From positions 8,479,435 through 8,543,434 of the forward strand of contig NZ_CP104578.1 in NCBI RefSeq assembly GCF_036826855.1: a stretch of 64,000 bases of DNA, in the 5' to 3' direction. Shown piece after piece: positions 60,135-64,000 of this stretch. A program made the translations under genes and the position numbers. The notes under the pieces were generated by a model that was not told the DNA's origin, did not search any database, and worked only from the letters and a program-made list of their open reading frames with translations. Within the stretch, counting starts at the first letter, position 1, and every line of letters starts with the position of its first letter. The stretch is from Streptomyces sp. SJL17-4. Lineage in GTDB: Bacteria > Actinomycetota > Actinomycetes > Streptomycetales > Streptomycetaceae.

Positions 60135-60166
60135 ACAGGCCCCGCCGGTGGATCAGGCGGGGCTGT
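60135..60166 (+). other. Hairpin overlapping the tRNA 5' end
   Basis: 60135-60146 can pair with 60156-60166 (11 bp, one bulged G). It competes with the tRNA acceptor stem, because GGCGGGGC is complementary both to this upstream copy and to the tRNA 3' end. Confidence 0.5.
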
Positions 60167-60233
60167 AGCGCAGAGGTCGACGCGCGCGGTCTCCAAATTC
60201 GCGAGGACGCCGGTTCAACTCCGGCCGGCCCCG
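60159..60233 (+). tRNA. tRNA-Trp (anticodon CCA), unusual
   Basis: Cloverleaf by eye: acceptor 60159-60165 with 60226-60232 (7 bp, one G:U); D stem 60168-60171 with 60182-60185; anticodon stem 60186-60190 with 60198-60202 (inner T:T mismatch and one G:U); loop CTCCAAA with anticodon CCA at 60193-60195; T arm GCCGG/CCGGC with loop TTCAACT (60209-60225). The base usually found between the D and anticodon stems is missing, and 3' CCA is not encoded. It is either an accessory, plasmid/phage-type tRNA or a decaying copy. Confidence 0.6.
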
Positions 60234-60356
60234 CCTGCCTTCTGCCGAGTCGACGGGGCGAGCACGAGCGGGTGATGCCGGATGGCCGCCCCCGCTCGGC
60301 ACGTTTACGGGAGGGGCCCTTCGTCTGTTCGCCGCCTGGTCGGCAAGGTCAGTGGT

Positions 60357-60950
60357 CGAGGTGCTCGTAGTGCGTGAGGCGGACGCGGGCCGCCTTCTCG
60401 GTCATGCCGAGCGCCTCGGCGATCTCGGGCATGGACTCCTCTTGTTCGCGCGTGAGGAGCCTGGCGGCGGCCGGGCCTAACCCCGGCGATGAGCTCCTCC
60501 AGTTCGTCGGCGACCTTGATCACCGTCACGTACTCGTCCATCCAGGAGCCGGTCCAGACGCTCGCGCACCTGGGCCAGCAGGCCCGCCAGGTCCTCCGGC
60601 AGCTTCGAAGCTCGGTCGGCCACGTCGTCCATGTGGAGCGCCCAGTCCCCGTACGGGCCGGACGTGTCGTAGACGTCCGGGTCGTCGTCCTCGTGGACCT
60701 TCTCCCAGTCGATCGGGTAGGTCTTCTCGCCGCGCCAGCCGCACGCGCACCGGCCCCGCATCGACGTCGCCGTGGGCCGCCGCATCGTCCCGTCGTAATG
60801 CCACCAGCCGATCGACTCGTGGAAGAAGCTGCCGCTGCTCAGGTCGAAGCAGACCGGCCCCGGCTCACTGCCGTCGGCCAGCAGCACCCCGACCACGCCT
60901 TCGTGCGACTCGAACCCGTCCCGCTGCCACCCGTCCCGATCCCAGCCCAT
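60357..60950 (-). pseudogene. Streptomyces hypothetical protein with C-terminal HTH-like segment, two frameshifts
   Basis: Start ATG at 60950 with GAGGGGAA upstream. Frame 1 gives about 145 residues with well-conserved-looking blocks (GFESHEGVVGVLLADGSEPGPV, a GWWHYDGTMRRP segment, and a CACGWRGEKTYPIDW zinc-knuckle-like block). At about 60545 the bias moves to a second frame (MDEYVTVIKVADELEELIAG), and at about 60475 to a third (LLTREQEESMPEIAEALGMTEKAARVRL) that ends at the TGA at 60357. The joined protein would be about 195 residues, ending in a helix-turn-helix-like helix pair. Function unknown. Confidence 0.6.
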
Positions 60951-61260
60951 CGCGTTCCCCTCGTCTCGGCTTCCGCGGAGGACCCTCCCCGCGGGACTCA
61001 CAGGATCACGATGCAGAACAGCCGCAGAGCCCCGCAGCCGGATGGCGACATATTCCATAGGCAGTTGTAGCGCGCGGCGATCTCGCGCCCCCTGCTCGAC
61101 GAGCAGCCGACTCCGTGCCCAACCGGCTGTGACTGAGCGCGTTACCCGGCCCGTTTGGACAACTCCGATGCTCAGAATCGGACCGGAGGCTGAGGGGGAC
61201 TTCCTGGCCGAAGGCGTTGTCGGAGCCGATCGGCGGCTGCTCGACGGCTGAGGCCGGGGG
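60951..61260. other. Gap without a gene
   Basis: About 310 bases between the broken hypothetical gene and the terminator of the propeller gene. No reading frame with coding character, RNA gene or repeat was seen. Confidence 0.5.
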
Positions 61261-61302
61261 CGGGGTGCTCCCGGTCCGGGGCCCGGTGTCGGGAGCACCC
61301 CG
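61261..61302 (-). terminator. Terminator of the propeller/RTX gene
   Basis: A perfect 13-bp stem (61261-61273 with 61290-61302) and a GC-rich 16-nt loop, directly after the stop of the minus-strand gene at 61309. Confidence 0.8.
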
Positions 61303-61308
61303 TCGGGG

Positions 61309-63099
61309 TCATGGGCAGCCGGGGCCCGTGCTGGGGTTGGTGCAGACGTCGGTGCCGGTGCCGCCGTTGTTGGTGTTCGTTCCCGGGCCGCCGTCGAGGT
61401 TGTCGTTGCCGACGTCGCCGAAGAGGGAGTCGTTGCCGGGGCCGCCGGTCACGGTGTCGTCGCCCGCGGAGCCGTTGAGGGTGTCGTCGCCGACGCCGCC
61501 CGCGACGAGGTCGTTGCCGGGGCCGCCGGTGGCCGAGTCCGCCCCGGGACCGCCGCATACGAGGTCGTCGCCGGCGCCGCTGTTGATGGTGTCGTTGCCG
61601 CCGTGGGCGAGGATGACGTCGCGTGCGGGCGTGCCGTTGATCCGGTCGTTGCCGGGGGTGCCGATGATGGTGGGCTGTTCGCCGAAGCAGGTGACCGCGT
61701 CGACGGTGGTGGTCTCCGTCGCGGTGTCGTTGGCCGGGGTCGGATCGGATACCGCGCCGGCCACGCCCGCCGTGTCGACGGCGATGTCCTCGGTCGTGGC
61801 CTTCGCGGTGATGGTCCGCGCGGCGCTCGCACCGGCGGTGAGGGTGCCGATGCCACACGTGACGACGTCCGGGGTGGTGCCGGCCGTGCTGCACCCGGGG
61901 GACGCCGAGACGAACTGCAGTCCGGCCGGGAGGGTGTCCTGGAGGACGACCCCCTCGGCTGTCTGCGGGCCGTTGTTCGTCGCGGTGAGCGTGTACGTCA
62001 CGTTCTGGCCCTCCACGACGGGGTCGGAACCTGCGTCGGACTTCGCGACGGCCAGATCGGCGTCGGTCAGGTGGATGTGCCCGATGAAGCTGGAGGTCTC
62101 GGCGAACCAGATGTCGTCGTCCGGGCCCTTGGTGATGCCCCAGGGGCCGCGCTCCGAGGAGGGCAGGGGGAACTCGGCGATGACGCCGGATGTGCTGATG
62201 CGACCGATCTGCCCGCTGTTGCGTTCGGTGAACCACAGGCTGTCGTCCGGCCCGGCGGTGATGTCCTGGGGCTGGGGCGCGAAGCCGCTCGACGGTAGGT
62301 CGTACTGGGTCATCACGCCGGATGGGGTGATCCGGCCGATCCGGTTGCCGCCGAACACGGTGAACCAGAGGTTCCCGTCGGGGCCCGTGGTGATGTCGGT
62401 CGGGCCGCCGCCACCGGGGACCGGGAACTCGGTGACGACGCCGGACGTGGTCATGCGGCCGATGAGGTTGGCGCCGATTTCGGTGAACCACAGGTTCCCG
62501 TCCGGCCCGGAGGTGATGTAGGACGGCTGGCCGGAGCCGGCAGGCAGTGGGTACTCGGTGAGGGCGCCGTCGGTGGTGATGCGGCCGATCCGGTGGGCGT
62601 TCTGCTCGGTGAACCACATGGCCCCGTCCGGGCCTGCGGTGATCCCGGTGGGCTCGTCGAACTGGTCGGGGAGCGGGTACTCGGTGACCGTGCCGGCCAT
62701 GTCGATCTTCCCGACCCGGGAGTCGAAGTGCTGCATGGTGAACCAGACGTTCCCGTCCGGGCCGGTGGTGATGTCGTGGGGGGTACTGAACTCGCCGGGG
62801 AGGGGGTACTCGGCGATGAGGGTGCCCGTCGGGCTCATCCGGCCGATCTTGTTGCCGACGGCCTCGGTGAACCACAGGTTGCCGTCGGGGCCGGTGGTGA
62901 TGCCGACCGGGGTGCTGGGGGTGGGGACGGGGTATTCGGTGATGGCCACGTCGGCCCGGGCCTGCGGGGCCCCGGCGACCAGGGGCAGGGCGGCGGCCAT
63001 CAGGATGCCGGTGAGTAGCGCCGCCAGACCGCGCCGACGGCGGGGTTCCGGCCGCTGCGGCGTCCCTGGCTCTGGCGCGTTGCGGGGTGTGGGAGGCAT
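61309..63099 (-). CDS. Secreted protein: virginiamycin-B-lyase-like propeller, DUF11 domain, RTX-type repeats
   Basis: 596 residues. The ATG at 63099 (AAAGG upstream) gives a signal peptide: an Arg-rich start, the hydrophobic GLAALLTGILMAAALPLVAG and an AxA site near residue 53. Residues about 55-345 are seven blades of the ITxGPDGNLWFTE...IGR...TG type found in Vgb streptogramin lyases. About 350-470 is a DUF11 domain (DLAVAKSD...NGPQTAEGVVLQDTLPAGL). From about 480 to the end are GGxGxDxL/GNDxLxGG repeats of the calcium-binding RTX type. Secretion is expected to be by Sec despite the RTX repeats, since a signal peptide is present. The propeller may bind or cleave a peptide or surface ligand; lyase activity is not shown, and the catalytic His/Glu of Vgb were not verified. 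A strong terminator follows. Confidence 0.88.
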   Translation of the reverse strand: MPPTPRNAPEPGTPQRPEPRRRRGLAALLTGILMAAALPLVAGAPQARADVAITEYPVPTPSTPVGITTGPDGNLWFTEAVGNKIGRMSPTGTLIAEYPLPGEFSTPHDITTGPDGNVWFTMQHFDSRVGKIDMAGTVTEYPLPDQFDEPTGITAGPDGAMWFTEQNAHRIGRITTDGALTEYPLPAGSGQPSYITSGPDGNLWFTEIGANLIGRMTTSGVVTEFPVPGGGGPTDITTGPDGNLWFTVFGGNRIGRITPSGVMTQYDLPSSGFAPQPQDITAGPDDSLWFTERNSGQIGRISTSGVIAEFPLPSSERGPWGITKGPDDDIWFAETSSFIGHIHLTDADLAVAKSDAGSDPVVEGQNVTYTLTATNNGPQTAEGVVLQDTLPAGLQFVSASPGCSTAGTTPDVVTCGIGTLTAGASAARTITAKATTEDIAVDTAGVAGAVSDPTPANDTATETTTVDAVTCFGEQPTIIGTPGNDRINGTPARDVILAHGGNDTINSGAGDDLVCGGPGADSATGGPGNDLVAGGVGDDTLNGSAGDDTVTGGPGNDSLFGDVGNDNLDGGPGTNTNNGGTGTDVCTNPSTGPGCP

Positions 63100-63351
63100 G
63101 GGCGAGCACCTTTCGGTCGTATGGGAGCGCGCCTGTCTTACCAGAGCCCGATCGTTTCTTCGGATGCAGCGGCACCTGCGGCGCGCCGGATCTACACCCG
63201 TAATCCACCCGATCAGAGCCGTGCCGGCCGGTGGCGACGGCGGGGCGGCGAGATCCCTGCCGTCCCCACGGCCTCCGCCCGCCGACCGCCTACCGGCTGA
63301 CGCCGCAACACCGCGTTCGACGACCACGACTCCCGCTAACTCGGGCACGGC

Positions 63352-64000
63352 ATGAACACACCGCTACCCAGAAGCCTCGATCCGACGCCTGGCGGACGTC
63401 TTCCCCGCTACCTGCTGCGTGTCTCCCACAGGATCGGCATCTCTCGGGGCGACCTCGCGCACCATCGCCGACTGAAGGAGCTTCAAACCGGTCTCCGGCA
63501 CCTCCTGAAGGCAGCGGGCTTGTCGGTCAGGGGCGTTGCCGAGCGGGTCGGGGTGCCCGAGAGCACGGTGTTCGACGTTCTTCAGCAGGACCGGCCACCC
63601 CGGCCGGACGTTGTGGCAGAGATCGCCCACGCGTGTGGCGCACCCCCAGGGCCTTGGCGTGACGCGGCCGCGGGGCTCGCGACCACCGGGCCAACTACTG
63701 ATCAGGCCCCGGACCCTGCCGATCTCATCATCAAGGCGGCTGCCACACGACCACCGGCGGAAGTTGCAGAGCTGGTCACCAGCCTGCGGGCCGGCGGAAG
63801 ACCGGACGTCGCAGCCCGTTTGATCGAAGCGGCGGCGAAGACCCGTCCGGCGCCCGAAGTCGCCGACCTCGCCATGGCGCTGCTGGACCTCTCCTCGCAC
63901 CGGGAGGAGGCCAATGGAACGGGGCCCAATCTGCCGCAGGGGCCGGCACCTCAGCCAGAGGTGCCGGCCCCTCGAACGGAATCACCGGGCTGGTTCCTGC
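63352..64000 (+). CDS. Helix-turn-helix regulator, 3' end outside window
   Basis: Open for 216 codons from the ATG at 63352 to the right edge, with an in-frame TAA shortly upstream. Residues 53-80 form a helix-turn-helix (KAAGLSVRGVAERVGVPESTVFDVLQQD), followed by IAHACGAPPGPW, a pattern of Streptomyces XRE regulators. Repeated helices follow (ADLIIKAAATRPPAEVAELVTSLRAGG and VAARLIEAAAKTRPAPEVADLAMALL). The ATG lacks a clear ribosome binding site. It is divergent from the propeller gene, with about 250 nt between them. A very strong hairpin lies inside the reading frame near its end, so the true C-terminus may be different. Confidence 0.65.
   Translation, partial: MNTPLPRSLDPTPGGRLPRYLLRVSHRIGISRGDLAHHRRLKELQTGLRHLLKAAGLSVRGVAERVGVPESTVFDVLQQDRPPRPDVVAEIAHACGAPPGPWRDAAAGLATTGPTTDQAPDPADLIIKAAATRPPAEVAELVTSLRAGGRPDVAARLIEAAAKTRPAPEVADLAMALLDLSSHREEANGTGPNLPQGPAPQPEVPAPRTESPGWFL
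63938..63972. terminator. Strong hairpin near the right edge
   Basis: A perfect 15-bp inverted repeat (63938-63952 with 63958-63972) with a 5-nt loop. It looks like a terminator, but in the frame I read it is inside the coding sequence. Confidence 0.5.

Overview
The window comes from a high-GC actinomycete, almost certainly a Streptomyces or close relative. Codons end strongly in G/C, the non-ribosomal peptide synthetase (NRPS) A, C and T domains are of actinobacterial type, a StrR-type regulator is present, and there are Tap-like and Tpg-like telomere gene relics.

Positions 1-43615 hold one co-linear NRPS assembly line made of three translationally coupled genes; the first is cut by the left edge. 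I count 14 modules. Four of them (M2, M8, M11, M12) open with a condensation domain of the dual condensation/epimerisation type, and no separate E domain is visible. The line ends in a thioesterase. The A-domain pocket residues I read give: X1 (pocket outside the window), Asn2, X3 (DALSVGAVI), Asp4, Y5 (DVFSVAIVY, tentatively Ala), Asn6, Asp7, Y8, Asn9, Glx10 (DANEGGFVD), Y11, Y12, Asp13, Z14 (DMFHMGLVW, Gly/Hpg-like). Residues 1, 7, 10 and 11 are expected to be D. I do not recognise this order from a known peptide. A strong hairpin closes the operon 2 nt after the last stop codon.

Positions 43773-53828 hold accessory genes: a small protein of unknown function, an ABC exporter, MbtH, a PLP-dependent Ser/Thr dehydratase-like enzyme, a TrmB/LuxR-type regulator, a small conserved-looking protein, a secreted peptide with four DSGWQ repeats, a StrR-type (ParB-like) activator, a prephenate dehydrogenase with an ACT domain, and a siderophore-interacting flavoprotein. 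MbtH, the exporter, StrR and the prephenate dehydrogenase are typical NRPS partners. The StrR/prephenate dehydrogenase pair points towards a Tyr- or hydroxyphenylglycine-derived residue.

Positions 53826-61000 are a decayed region of linear-replicon type. It holds a small HTH gene overlapping a Tap-like (telomere-associated) gene with a probable 3' frameshift, an IS630-type transposase relic, a small HTH protein of Tpg-like size, a fragment matching the Tpg C-terminus, a Sel1-like pseudogene with two internal stops, several frameshifted Streptomyces-type genes and an odd tRNA-Trp(CCA). The cluster therefore appears to abut an old telomere-proximal or integrated linear-plasmid segment. Sequencing indels are an alternative explanation for some of the frameshifts.

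Positions 61261-64000 hold a secreted protein that joins a virginiamycin-B-lyase-like propeller, a DUF11 domain and RTX-type repeats, then a divergent HTH regulator that runs off the right edge.
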